Positions 24,539 to 32,871 of a DNA stretch of 64,000 bases are shown piece after piece. The translations under genes and the position numbers were made by a program. The DNA is taken from the NCBI GenBank assembly GCA_963742315.1, contig CAVULE010000003.1:972009-1036008 (forward strand), written 5' to 3'. Below the pieces are notes generated by a model. The model searched no databases and was not told where the DNA came from. It worked only from the letters and a program-made list of their open reading frames with translations. Numbering within the stretch: position 1 is the first letter of the stretch; every line of letters starts with the position of its first letter. This stretch comes from AV69 sp963742315. GTDB taxonomy: Bacteria > Verrucomicrobiota > Verrucomicrobiia > Chthoniobacterales > UBA10450.

Positions 24539-25753
24539 ATGAAACGAAAGCGGGTTGTGGTTCTTGGCGCCACCGGCTCCATCGGCGAAAGCGCTGCGAA
24601 AGTTGCACGCGACATTCCTGAGCGCGTGGAAATTGTCGGCATCGCGGCGAACTCGAAGGCGCGTGAGCTCGCGGAACAAGCCAACGAATTGCGACCGGCC
24701 GCAGTTTGCATCGTCGATGAGACAAAACTCAGCGAGTTGCGCGCAAACCTAAACTATGAGCCGGAGATTTTTGCGGGCGAAACGGGCCTCCGTGAGATTG
24801 CCTCGACAGTCGCGAGCGACATGGTTTTGGTCGCAATTGTTGGGATCGGTGGTTTGCGTCCCGCGCTGGCTGCAATCGAAGCGGGGAAAGATCTGGCCGT
24901 TGCCAGCAAGGAGATTTTAGTGATGGCGGGCGAGATTGTGATGCGGAAAGCGCGCGGAAAAGGGGTACAGGTGTTGCCGGTTGATAGCGAGCACAACGCA
25001 ATTTTTCAATGTCTTCAAGGTGGACGGGGCCTTAGTGGCCCGAACAGTCGCAGCGCTGAGGCCGCTCCCACATTTCAGTCGACCGACATTCGCCGAATTA
25101 TTCTCACCGCCAGCGGCGGTCCCTTTCGGGAAACGCCGGCCGAGAAATTTTCGGCAATTACGGTGGAAGAAGCGCTCAAACATCCGACTTGGAACATGGG
25201 GCAGAAGATCACGATCGATTCGGCCACGTTATTTAATAAGGGACTGGAAATGATTGAGGCGCATTGGTTATTTGGGGTGGAAATGGCGCAGGTGGAAGTA
25301 GTGATCCATCCGCAAAGCATTGTCCATTCGATGGTCGAATTCGCCGATGGATCGGTGCTGGCGCAATTGTCGCACTCCAACATGTGTTTCCCGATTCAAT
25401 ACGCCATCACCTGGCCGGATCGTGTGCCAAATTCGCTGCCACCGCTCGATTTTGGAAAACTGGCGGAACTCAAGTTTGCGCGGCCGCGTTACGATGATTT
25501 CCCCGCGCTCGGCCTGGCCCGGCGCGCGGGTGAAACTGGCGGTACGCTTCCCGCTGTTTTGAACGCGGCCAATGAAATTGCGGTCTCAGCTTTTCTCGAG
25601 AAACACATGAGTTTCCCCCGAATCTGGCAGACGGTTGAGCAGGTGATGGACGCGCATGAGTCCGTTGCGCAACCCGATCTCGATGAGATATTGAGGGCTG
25701 ACCACTGGGCGCGCGCGGAAGCAGGGAGGCACGCTAAAACGTTGAATCGGTAA
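24539..25753 (+). CDS. dxr: 1-deoxy-D-xylulose 5-phosphate reductoisomerase (MEP pathway)
   Basis: Converts DXP to 2-C-methylerythritol 4-phosphate with NADPH. The ATG at 24539 (404 aa) places the NADPH loop 'VVVLGATGSIGESA' correctly. Other motifs: 'ASKEILVMAGEIV', 'PVDSEHNAIFQCL' (metal and substrate binding), 'ILTASGGPFRETP', 'HPTWNMGQKITIDSATLFNK' and 'EAHWLF'. Between 'FQCLQG' and 'RRIILTASGG' there is an extra loop of about 18 residues encoded by a hairpin-rich DNA segment (25022-25071) not usual in the family. It lies 46 bp after cdsA. Confidence 0.95.
   Translation: MKRKRVVVLGATGSIGESAAKVARDIPERVEIVGIAANSKARELAEQANELRPAAVCIVDETKLSELRANLNYEPEIFAGETGLREIASTVASDMVLVAIVGIGGLRPALAAIEAGKDLAVASKEILVMAGEIVMRKARGKGVQVLPVDSEHNAIFQCLQGGRGLSGPNSRSAEAAPTFQSTDIRRIILTASGGPFRETPAEKFSAITVEEALKHPTWNMGQKITIDSATLFNKGLEMIEAHWLFGVEMAQVEVVIHPQSIVHSMVEFADGSVLAQLSHSNMCFPIQYAITWPDRVPNSLPPLDFGKLAELKFARPRYDDFPALGLARRAGETGGTLPAVLNAANEIAVSAFLEKHMSFPRIWQTVEQVMDAHESVAQPDLDEILRADHWARAEAGRHAKTLNR
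25022..25071. repeat. In-frame hairpin-rich insertion inside dxr
   Basis: GGGCC-TTAGT-GGCCC (25027-25041) and AGCG-CTGAGGC-CGCT (25052-25066) sit side by side and encode 'GRGLSGPNSRSAEAAPT', extra to the usual Dxr sequence. It has the twin-hairpin plan of the intergenic repeats and adds a surface loop without breaking the frame. Confidence 0.6.
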
Positions 25754-25822
25754 AGCGTTACACCGGAACCGCCGGCGCCCAACTCGAATTACCATTCACG
25801 AATCACGATTGACGTTTCCATC

Positions 25823-27472
25823 ATGATCCTGCACATCGCGCGCGTCATCCTCATCGTTTTCGAGGTCCTGGCTCTTTTCAATCTGCTCATCATTGTGCAC
25901 GAGCTTGGCCATTTTTTAGCCGCGCGCTGGCGTGGCCTTTATATCGAAAAATTTGGCGTCTGGTTCGGCAAACCGATTTGGAAAAAAACGATCAACGGTG
26001 TCGAGTACTCGCTTGGTTCTCTGCCGTTCGGCGGATTCGTGGCGCTACCGCAACTCGCCCCCATGGACATGATCGAGGGCAAAGCGGACGTCGATCGCGC
26101 GCAGTTGCCGAAGATTTCGGCGTTCGACAAAATCATCGTCGCTTTCGCCGGTCCACTTTTCAGTTTCCTGCTTGCTGTCGTTTTTGCGATCGTCATCTGG
26201 ACGGTGGGGCGACCGGTCAGCGAATCGGAAGCGACCACGATTATCGGCTATGTCGCTCCCGATGGGCCGGCGGCCCAAGCTGGTCTCAAGGCGGGCGACA
26301 AGATCATTTCGGTAGACGGGCACGCGGTCACTCGTTTCGGTGGCATGAGCGAAGACTCAATCAGCTGGCGCATTGTCCGCAGTGAAGACGAAACCATTCC
26401 GATCACAGTCGAGCGAAATGTGGCTGGGGAGACGCGTTTAATCACGGTGGAGGCAAAACCGATAATCCCGCAAACGCGCGCGTGGTGGCAGCGGAAGGGG
26501 TTACGGCAGATCGAAATTGTTCCGGCCGAGACGCCATTGGTCGCGCGTGTCTTGCCGGACAGCCCCGCAGCGAAGGCCGGAATACAAGCGAACGATTTGA
26601 TCGTCGGGATCAACGGCAAACCGCTTTACTATATTAACGGGATTGATGATTTTTTGCGCGAAAATCCGTCCACGCCCATTCAGTTAAACCTGAAGCGGAA
26701 CAACGCGGATGTGACGGTGCCATTTGAGCCGGGTCCGCTCGTCGTGGGGGAGGTGTCACAGGATAGTCCCGCGGCGCGAGCGGGTTTGCGAAAGGGGGAC
26801 GCTGTTCTCGCTATCGATCAGATTCCGATGAAGAGCACCGCTGCAGCCTCAGAATACATCAGGCATCATGGCGGTCAGCCGGTACTCTTCTCGCTCCTGC
26901 GGGACGGAAAGAAGTTCGACTTGAACGTTACTCCGGAGGTGCCGCAGGGCGACCAATACCCGCGCATTGGTATTTCCTGGGAGGACAATTATGGAATTGT
27001 CCTCGATACCTATGGAAGATTAACGCGCGCATATCCGACACCACTGGAACAAATCCGCGCCGCGACCCTGGCTGTGGTCAATACCCTCGGCGCCATTGCC
27101 TCGCCCAAGTCGGATGTAAGACTCCAGCACATGAGCGGCCCGGTCATGATGTTGCGGGTTTATTATTTGATGTTCGAAAATCGGGACGGCTGGCTGATGG
27201 CGTTGTGGTTCAGCGTTATTCTTAATGTTAACCTTGCCTTGCTGAATTTGATTCCGATGCCGGTGCTGGACGGTGGGCACATCGCTCTCGCAATCGTGGA
27301 AGCATTGCGCAGGCGTCCGGTCAACGCACGTGTCCTGGAGATCGTGCAAACGGCCTGCGCCGTGGTCATCATCGGATTCATGGTCTACATCGCCTTCTTT
27401 GATGTGCAGGACTTGTTTGGGCGCGCCGGCCCGAAATTCACCCCGAAGGACAGTTCGGCCTCCGCTCGGTAA
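25823..27472 (+). CDS. rseP: RIP metalloprotease RseP (site-2 protease)
   Basis: Intramembrane zinc protease that cleaves anti-sigma factors and remnant signal peptides. 549 aa with 'IIVHELGHFLAAR' (zinc ligands H26 and H30, catalytic E27) in the first helix, 'SLPFGGFVALPQL', PDZ-type regions at about 140-200 and 235-290 and a third at about 300-370 ('SPAARAGLRKGDAVLAIDQI'), and the C-terminal 'LNLIPMPVLDGGHI' with the third zinc ligand Asp. Three PDZ-like modules make it longer than the E. coli enzyme (450 aa, two PDZ). Follows dxr, as in many bacteria. Confidence 0.95.
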   Translation: MILHIARVILIVFEVLALFNLLIIVHELGHFLAARWRGLYIEKFGVWFGKPIWKKTINGVEYSLGSLPFGGFVALPQLAPMDMIEGKADVDRAQLPKISAFDKIIVAFAGPLFSFLLAVVFAIVIWTVGRPVSESEATTIIGYVAPDGPAAQAGLKAGDKIISVDGHAVTRFGGMSEDSISWRIVRSEDETIPITVERNVAGETRLITVEAKPIIPQTRAWWQRKGLRQIEIVPAETPLVARVLPDSPAAKAGIQANDLIVGINGKPLYYINGIDDFLRENPSTPIQLNLKRNNADVTVPFEPGPLVVGEVSQDSPAARAGLRKGDAVLAIDQIPMKSTAAASEYIRHHGGQPVLFSLLRDGKKFDLNVTPEVPQGDQYPRIGISWEDNYGIVLDTYGRLTRAYPTPLEQIRAATLAVVNTLGAIASPKSDVRLQHMSGPVMMLRVYYLMFENRDGWLMALWFSVILNVNLALLNLIPMPVLDGGHIALAIVEALRRRPVNARVLEIVQTACAVVIIGFMVYIAFFDVQDLFGRAGPKFTPKDSSASAR

Positions 27473-27514
27473 AACTCCGGTGCGGCCAGGTTGAACCGTG
27501 CCTAGATTCCCGGT

Positions 27515-27847
27515 ATGAACCCAGCGATGACAACCACGGCGTTTGAACTGGATGGGTACCGGATCGTGAAAAATTTCGGGGTGGTACGCGGCATCATTGT
27601 GCGATCGCGCTCAATTTTCGGAACCATTGGCGCGGGATTGCAGACCCTGGTCGGGGGCAACATCACCATTCTGACCGAGCTCTGTGAGAAAACGCGCCAG
27701 CACGCGCTCGAGCTTTGTCTGCAGCATGCGCAGCAACTGGGCGCTAACGCCATCATTGGTTTGCGCTATGACGCAACCGAGATCATGCAAGGCGTGACCG
27801 AGGTGCTTTGTTACGGAACGGCAGTCCAGGTCGAGCCTAAGCAATGA
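27515..27847 (+). CDS. YbjQ/UPF0145 family protein
   Basis: 110 aa. 'GIIVRSRSIFGTIGAGLQTL', 'GGNITILTELCEKTRQHALE', 'QQLGANAIIGLRYDATEI' and 'TEVLCYGTAVQV' are the blocks of the YbjQ (putative heavy-metal-binding, pentameric) family. Biochemical role unsettled. Its stop overlaps the ispG start (ATGA), so the two are translationally coupled. Confidence 0.9.
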   Translation: MNPAMTTTAFELDGYRIVKNFGVVRGIIVRSRSIFGTIGAGLQTLVGGNITILTELCEKTRQHALELCLQHAQQLGANAIIGLRYDATEIMQGVTEVLCYGTAVQVEPKQ

Positions 27848-29718
27848 ATTACTGCGCGGATCCGTTTTCCTATCGTCGGCGTGTCTCGCGCGAGGTGCGC
27901 GTTGGGGACGTTGGTGTCGGCGGCGACAATCCGATTCGCGTGCAGTCGATGATTACCTGCGACACGATGGACACGGAGGCTTCCATCGCGCAGACGATTG
28001 AGTTGGCGGAGGTAGGCTGCGAGATCGTGCGCATCACGGCGCCGACCGTGAAAGACGCAGCCAACTTGCAACATATTGTGCGCGGGCTGCGTGAACGCGG
28101 ATGCAATGTGCCGATCGTGGCCGACATTCACTTCAAGCCGGAAGCCGCGATGGAGGCGGCGAAGTGGGTGGATAAGGTGCGAATCAACCCGGGTAATTAC
28201 GCCGACTCGAAGAAGTTCAAGATTATCGAGTATAGTGACGAGCAGTACGCGGCGGAACTAACGAGAATTCGGCAGCGCTTTGCGCCGTTGGTGGAACTTT
28301 GCCAAGAGCGCGGCATCGCGATGCGGATCGGAACGAACCATGGTTCGCTCTCCGATCGAATCATGAATCGCTACGGCGACACCCCGCTTGGGATGGTGGA
28401 AAGCGCACTCGAATTCGCCCGGATTGCGCGCGATCTCGGTTATCACGCATTCATCTTCTCGATGAAGTCGAGCAACCCAAAAGTCATGATCGCGGCCTAT
28501 CGTCTGCTGGTCGCGCGATTAAGTGAAGAAGGAGCGGATTGGAATTATCCGATCCACCTTGGCGTGACCGAAGCCGGCGAAGGCGAAGACGCGCGGATCA
28601 AGAGTGCGATCGGAATTGGTTCGCTCCTGGCGGATGGGATTGGTGACACCATCCGCGTTTCGTTAACGGAAGACAGCATTCATGAGATCCCAGTGGCGAA
28701 AGCGCTGGTCGACTCTGTGGCGGCGGGCGTGTCGCCCGCAAATTCGCAGAGAGCAGAGGTCAGCGATCAGAGGTCAGAAATTTCATTCGATCCGTTCTCC
28801 TATCAGCGGCGCACGACGAAGAAGTTGCAGCGCGAAGGCGTGCCAGTCGGCGGCGACGAACTCGTGCGCGTTGTCATTCGCAAAGAGCCGCATGAAAAAA
28901 TCGCGCACAAGATCGACAAGATGGGCGATTACAAGCCGGAGATCGTTTTTGAAAACGCCCACGTCATTGAGCTCGATCCGCGCGATGACGAAGCCGTTGC
29001 GCGGATGAGCGATTCCGCGGAGACGCAACTTGTCACGGTCAAGGATGGGATCGATCTGCCGATGATCACGGCCTTTCGCTTGCTGGCGGCGAAGTTGCAA
29101 TCGCGGCATCCGATACTCCTCAAAGATGTGCTGCGTCATCCTGAGCGGAGCGAAGCGGAGTCGAAGGATCCCGCGGATGGTACCTTAAGGCTATTGCGTC
29201 GGGATCCCTCGACTTTGCTCGGGATGACCGATTTTCTGCATACGTTACTGATAGCGTCCACCAACATTGGCTCTCTGCTCTGTGATGGAATTGGCGACGC
29301 GATTTTGGTGCAAGGCGAAGAAGCGCCTGGTCAATCGCTGCGTTTGAGTTACAACATTTTGCAGGCGGCTGGTGCGCGCATTTTCAAGACCGATTATGTC
29401 GCCTGCCCCAGTTGTGGCCGCACCTTGTTTAATCTGCAAACCACGACCGCCAGAATCAAAGCGGCGACAGTGCATTTAAAAGGAGTCAAAATCGCGATCA
29501 TGGGCTGCATCGTAAACGGGCCGGGCGAAATGGCGGACGCAGACTTCGGCTATGTTGGAGGCGCGCCGGGCAAGGTAAATCTTTACGTTGGAAAACAAGC
29601 GGTAAAATTCAATATTCCTGAAGCCGAAGCGGTAGATCGACTAAAGGATTTGATTCGCGAGCAGGGCAAGTGGGTAGAACCAGTTACCCAACCGGCCTTG
29701 GCGGAAGCGAACGCTTAG
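27844..29718 (+). CDS. ispG: 4-hydroxy-3-methylbut-2-enyl diphosphate synthase, long form (MEP pathway)
   Basis: Converts MEcPP to HMBPP with a [4Fe-4S] cluster. 624 aa: a TIM barrel (about 1-290; 'NPIRVQSMITCDTMDTEA', 'ADIHFKPEAAMEAA', 'RINPGNYAD', 'RIGTNHGSLSDRIMNRYGDT'), the middle domain of the long (plant/Chlamydia/Bacteroidetes-type) enzyme, and the cluster domain with ligands C521 and C524 (YVACPSCGRT) and C555 (GCIVNGPGEMADADFG). Two repeat-derived in-frame insertions are visible, one at the barrel/middle-domain border (28723-28776) and one of about 32 codons at 29135-29228. All catalytic residues seen are intact. Confidence 0.95.
   Translation: MNYCADPFSYRRRVSREVRVGDVGVGGDNPIRVQSMITCDTMDTEASIAQTIELAEVGCEIVRITAPTVKDAANLQHIVRGLRERGCNVPIVADIHFKPEAAMEAAKWVDKVRINPGNYADSKKFKIIEYSDEQYAAELTRIRQRFAPLVELCQERGIAMRIGTNHGSLSDRIMNRYGDTPLGMVESALEFARIARDLGYHAFIFSMKSSNPKVMIAAYRLLVARLSEEGADWNYPIHLGVTEAGEGEDARIKSAIGIGSLLADGIGDTIRVSLTEDSIHEIPVAKALVDSVAAGVSPANSQRAEVSDQRSEISFDPFSYQRRTTKKLQREGVPVGGDELVRVVIRKEPHEKIAHKIDKMGDYKPEIVFENAHVIELDPRDDEAVARMSDSAETQLVTVKDGIDLPMITAFRLLAAKLQSRHPILLKDVLRHPERSEAESKDPADGTLRLLRRDPSTLLGMTDFLHTLLIASTNIGSLLCDGIGDAILVQGEEAPGQSLRLSYNILQAAGARIFKTDYVACPSCGRTLFNLQTTTARIKAATVHLKGVKIAIMGCIVNGPGEMADADFGYVGGAPGKVNLYVGKQAVKFNIPEAEAVDRLKDLIREQGKWVEPVTQPALAEANA
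28723..28776. repeat. Hairpin plus short tandem repeat inside ispG
   Basis: GCGGGCG-TGT-CGCCCGC is a perfect 7-bp hairpin at 28723-28739. It is followed by CAGAGGTCAG twice, separated by 'CGAT' (28755-28776). Translated it gives a low-complexity linker 'AAGVSPANSQRAEVSDQRSE' at the edge of the barrel. Confidence 0.65.
29135..29228. repeat. Palindromic repeat, family A, inserted in frame in ispG
   Basis: GTCATCCTGAGCGGAGCGAAG at the left and CCCTCGACTTTGCTCGGGATGAC at the right are the family A ends. The frame stays open and reads 'RHPERSEAESKDP...RDPSTLLGMT', between 'PILLKDV' and 'DFLHTLLIASTNIGSLL'. It resembles the Rickettsia palindromic elements in landing inside genes and being translated. 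Confidence 0.9.
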
Positions 29719-29747
29719 TCCGTCTCTGTGAGTCCGACAGAGACACT

Positions 29748-30131
29748 CTACAGCTCGTAAGTCGTGATCTCGATTTCGTGACCGTCGGGGTCGCGAAAAT
29801 AGATTGAGTGCGAAATATCGTGATTCTGAAAATCGAACGCAATCGCGCGTTTCTTTAGCTCATCTTGCGCACGTAGAAAATTTTTGCGATCGGCGCGAAA
29901 AGCAAAGTGAAGTGTTCGGATCGCAGCACTATCGCGGGAGGCCGATCCTGCTTCGTCGCGCGCGGGAAATAAGGCAATGGCGGCACCGCCGTTCCCGACA
30001 AAGATCGGGACTCCATCCCACATTCCTTCGTGCTGTCGTTTAAATCCTAGGACATCAGCATACCATCGGGCGGAACGTTCGACGTCCCGGACGGACAAAG
30101 CGACATGATCAAGAGCCTCAATTTTAAACAT
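29748..30131 (-). CDS. VOC/glyoxalase superfamily protein
   Basis: 127 aa, two beta-alpha-beta-beta-beta modules. 'ALDHVALSVRDVERSARWYADVLGF' supplies the first metal His, 'LHFAFRADRKNF' the second, and 'SHSIYFRDPDGHEIEITTY' the terminal Glu. This resembles small VOC proteins of the glyoxalase/fosfomycin-resistance group; the substrate cannot be told from sequence. Confidence 0.85.
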   Translation of the reverse strand: MFKIEALDHVALSVRDVERSARWYADVLGFKRQHEGMWDGVPIFVGNGGAAIALFPARDEAGSASRDSAAIRTLHFAFRADRKNFLRAQDELKKRAIAFDFQNHDISHSIYFRDPDGHEIEITTYEL

Positions 30132-30336
30132 TGAGATAACGATACCCTAGAATTCACTCCTCATCTCACAACATCGATGGCGCTTCCGGTGATTCGCGGA
30201 CCAGCCTGCTGCTCAGAAATCGGCCTTTTCACGTTTCTGGATGGGCTGTGTTCCAATTTTATCGCGAACAGATTGATCCCTGAATCACGAATAAAAGGCA
30301 TTCGGCGTGCTTCATCCGATATAGAAATTACAACGT

Positions 30337-30552
30337 ATGAAATGGAAAATTGGGATATTTCTGGCAGTGCTCGCAGGAATGGCATCAATGGCAAATGCTG
30401 TCATTGTGAACGTCGTGGTCGGCGACCGGCCTTATTACAGCCGTGGACCGGGCTACTACGTCGGTCACGTTTACTGGGGTTGGATGCCGGGGCATTGGGG
30501 TTGGCATCACCATCACAAAGTCTGGATCCACGGCCATTACGCACCGCGCTAA
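30337..30552 (+). CDS. Small secreted His/Tyr/Trp/Gly-rich protein
   Basis: 71 aa with a signal peptide ending 'MASMANA'. The 50-residue mature part is rich in Gly, Tyr, Trp and His ('GYYVGHVYWGWMPGHWGWH', then four His in a row). Such composition suggests metal binding or a surface/matrix role, not an enzyme. No family assigned. Confidence 0.65.
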   Translation: MKWKIGIFLAVLAGMASMANAVIVNVVVGDRPYYSRGPGYYVGHVYWGWMPGHWGWHHHHKVWIHGHYAPR

Positions 30553-30641
30553 AAGACCGCTGAGCCTGCCGTTGGAGTAAATGACAGGCTCAACGCGCTT
30601 GACGACAGGTAAGGCTGGGGCATATTCCGCTCGCTAAAATG

Positions 30642-30703
30642 GTAGGGCGAGCGCTCGCCGCAATGACGCTCCTGTTTCCGTCAACCGATGCAGGTTGCCC
30701 TAC
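30642..30703. repeat. Twin-hairpin repeat, family C (GTAGGGC...GCCCTAC)
   Basis: The ends GTAGGGC and GCCCTAC are inverted repeats. Inside, GGCGAGCGCTCGCC (30646-30659) is a perfect palindrome and CAACC-GATGCA-GGTTG a second hairpin. Its right end lies 15 bp before typA. A second full copy is at 62676-62735 and a partial one near 52715. Confidence 0.8.
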
Positions 30704-30718
30704 AGACATGGGAGCCGA

Positions 30719-32533
30719 ATGGATAAAATCCGTAACATTGCCATTATCGCGCACGTTGATCACGGCAAGACGACCTTAGTGGATCAACTACTGCGCCAAT
30801 CGGGCACCTTTCGCGCCAACCAAAAGGTAGAGGAACGGGTGATGGATTCGATGGATCTGGAGCGCGAGAAAGGTATCACCATTCGCGCCAAGAATGCTGC
30901 CTTTCAGTGGCACGGTTATCGAATCAACATCGTGGACACTCCGGGCCACGCCGATTTTGGCGGTGAAGTCGAGCGCATCATGAAAATGGTCGATGGCGTC
31001 CTGCTGGTTGTCGATGCCCACGATGGACCTCAGGCGCAGACGCGTTTTGTTCTGCGAAAGGCGCTGGAGAATAAAGCCAAGCCGATTGTCGTCATCAACA
31101 AAGTAGATCGGGAGAATGCGCGTCCGCACAAGGTGCTGGATATGGTCTTCGATCTGTTCGTGGAATTAAAGGCAACCGATCAACAACTGGACTTTCCGGT
31201 GGTTTATGCCAGCGCGAAAAATGGTTTCGCCCTGCGCGAGTTGCACGAAAACAATGAAGACATGACGCCGCTTTTTGAGGCGATCGTGAAGCATGTCCCG
31301 CCGCCAACAATTTCAGCGGACCCATTTTTTCAAATGCTCGTTTCCAATCTTGATTACAGCGATTACCTCGGACGAATTGCGCTCGGCCGAATCGTAAGCG
31401 GGCGCGTGAATGTGGGTGATTCGATCGTTTGCATTCACCGTAACGGCGAACGCGAGCGCGCGACGGTGACGACGCTCTTTACTTACAGCGGATTGGAGCG
31501 GGTCGAAATCAAATATGCCAGCGCAGGCGATATTATCGGGCTGACCGGCTTTGAAGAAATTTTTATCGGCGAAACCCTGACCGATCGCGAGGAACGGGCA
31601 CCGTTGCAATTTGTGGACATTGATCCGCCGACGATCCGGATGCGAATTCTGGTCAATGATTCGCCATTCGCCGGGCGGGAAGGAAAATTTGTTACCGCCC
31701 GCCATATCAAGGAGCGACTCGTGCGCGAGACGCGCACCAATGTTTCGTTAGAGGTCAATGAAACAGAAACAGCCGGCGCTTTCGAAATCAACGCTCGTGG
31801 CGAAATGCAGATTGCGATCCTGGTGGAAGAGATGCGGCGCGAAGGTTACGAGCTGATGGTCTCGCGCCCGGAAGTGATTTTTCGCCGCGACGCAAATGGC
31901 AATTTGCTCGAGCCGATTGAAAATCTTTACGTCGAAATTCCAAATGACAATGTCGGGGATGTGATGCAATCGCTCGCCGGGCGCAAGGGCGAAGTCGTGG
32001 GTATGGATCATCACGCGAATCGCGTTTCCATCGAAGCGGTCATTCCCACCCGTGGGTTGATCGGATTCGAAACGGACCTGGTGAACTTGACCCGCGGCGA
32101 AGGGTTGATGAGCCATCTCTTTCGCGAATACGCGCCGTTCAAAGGAGAAATCGAAGGGCGCAACCGCGGGGTGATGATTTCGATGGAGCCGGGAACCAGC
32201 ACCGCCTACGCACTAAATAATATTCAGGCACGCGGAAAATTGTTTGTTAGCCCGCAGGAAGAAATTTATACCGGCATGATCGTGGGCGAGAATGCGCGGC
32301 CGGAAGATTTACCGGTGAATCCATGCAAGGCGAAACATCTCACTAACATGCGCAGCCAGGGCGAAGGCAAAGGCATTCAGTTGGAGGCGCCGCTTAAGAT
32401 GAGTCTCGAGCGCGCGATCGAATACATTGATTCGGACGAGTATGTGGAAGCCACGCCAAAATCGTTGCGGATGCGCAAACGCATTCTCAATGCGACCGCT
32501 CGAAAACGCGCCGCGGCTGCCGTAGCAGCGTGA
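30719..32533 (+). CDS. typA: Translational GTPase TypA/BipA
   Basis: 604 aa from the ATG at 30719, which has GGAG upstream. GTPase domain: 'IAIIAHVDHGKTTLVDQLL' (G1), 'EKGITI' (G2), 'VDTPGHADFGGEV' (G3), 'VVINKVDRENARP' (G4). Then an EF-Tu-like beta barrel, an EF-G-like domain and the BipA C-terminal domain ending 'EYIDSDEYVEATPKSLRMRK'. A ribosome-associated GTPase needed for stress and cold growth and 50S assembly. A divergent duplicate of its last about 40 codons lies at 37432-37596. Confidence 0.97.
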   Translation: MDKIRNIAIIAHVDHGKTTLVDQLLRQSGTFRANQKVEERVMDSMDLEREKGITIRAKNAAFQWHGYRINIVDTPGHADFGGEVERIMKMVDGVLLVVDAHDGPQAQTRFVLRKALENKAKPIVVINKVDRENARPHKVLDMVFDLFVELKATDQQLDFPVVYASAKNGFALRELHENNEDMTPLFEAIVKHVPPPTISADPFFQMLVSNLDYSDYLGRIALGRIVSGRVNVGDSIVCIHRNGERERATVTTLFTYSGLERVEIKYASAGDIIGLTGFEEIFIGETLTDREERAPLQFVDIDPPTIRMRILVNDSPFAGREGKFVTARHIKERLVRETRTNVSLEVNETETAGAFEINARGEMQIAILVEEMRREGYELMVSRPEVIFRRDANGNLLEPIENLYVEIPNDNVGDVMQSLAGRKGEVVGMDHHANRVSIEAVIPTRGLIGFETDLVNLTRGEGLMSHLFREYAPFKGEIEGRNRGVMISMEPGTSTAYALNNIQARGKLFVSPQEEIYTGMIVGENARPEDLPVNPCKAKHLTNMRSQGEGKGIQLEAPLKMSLERAIEYIDSDEYVEATPKSLRMRKRILNATARKRAAAAVAA

Positions 32534-32871
32534 CCGGTTTGTGAATTGGCGATCGCACCGAAGAATGCACAATCGGCCTTCCTCCTCGAAGGACGCCTGA
32601 AATCCGAGGCAGTTCGTCAAGTTCACGTGCAAATGGTCGGGCAGCTTCGTATCGCCTAGCGAGCCTTCTCAGGTCGGCGTCCCCGTTTTTTACCTTGGTT
32701 TCCGGGGATTATTCCAGAACGCCACTAGCTAGTTTGAGGCCGGCCAAAAAATTTTTCCCGAATGACCCCTAAAATGATTGACACGGAAGTTAGTATCACC
32801 TAAAAATTCGGATTCCGTTCGCTTTTTTCTAAAGCTTCCATAAGCTCCATAATCTGTCGAAACTCTATAAC
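32534..32871. other. Intergenic region with promoter for the subtilase gene
   Basis: No coding sequence seen in this 338-bp gap after typA. It becomes A/T-rich toward the right and holds a sigma-70-like promoter (32778-32806). Confidence 0.5.
32778..32806 (+). promoter_or_regulatory. Sigma-70-like promoter upstream of the subtilase
   Basis: A consensus TTGACA at 32778-32783, a 17-bp spacer, and TAAAAA at 32801-32806. It is 66 bp before the ATG at 32872, in an A/T-rich stretch. Good match by eye; start site not known. Confidence 0.55.
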
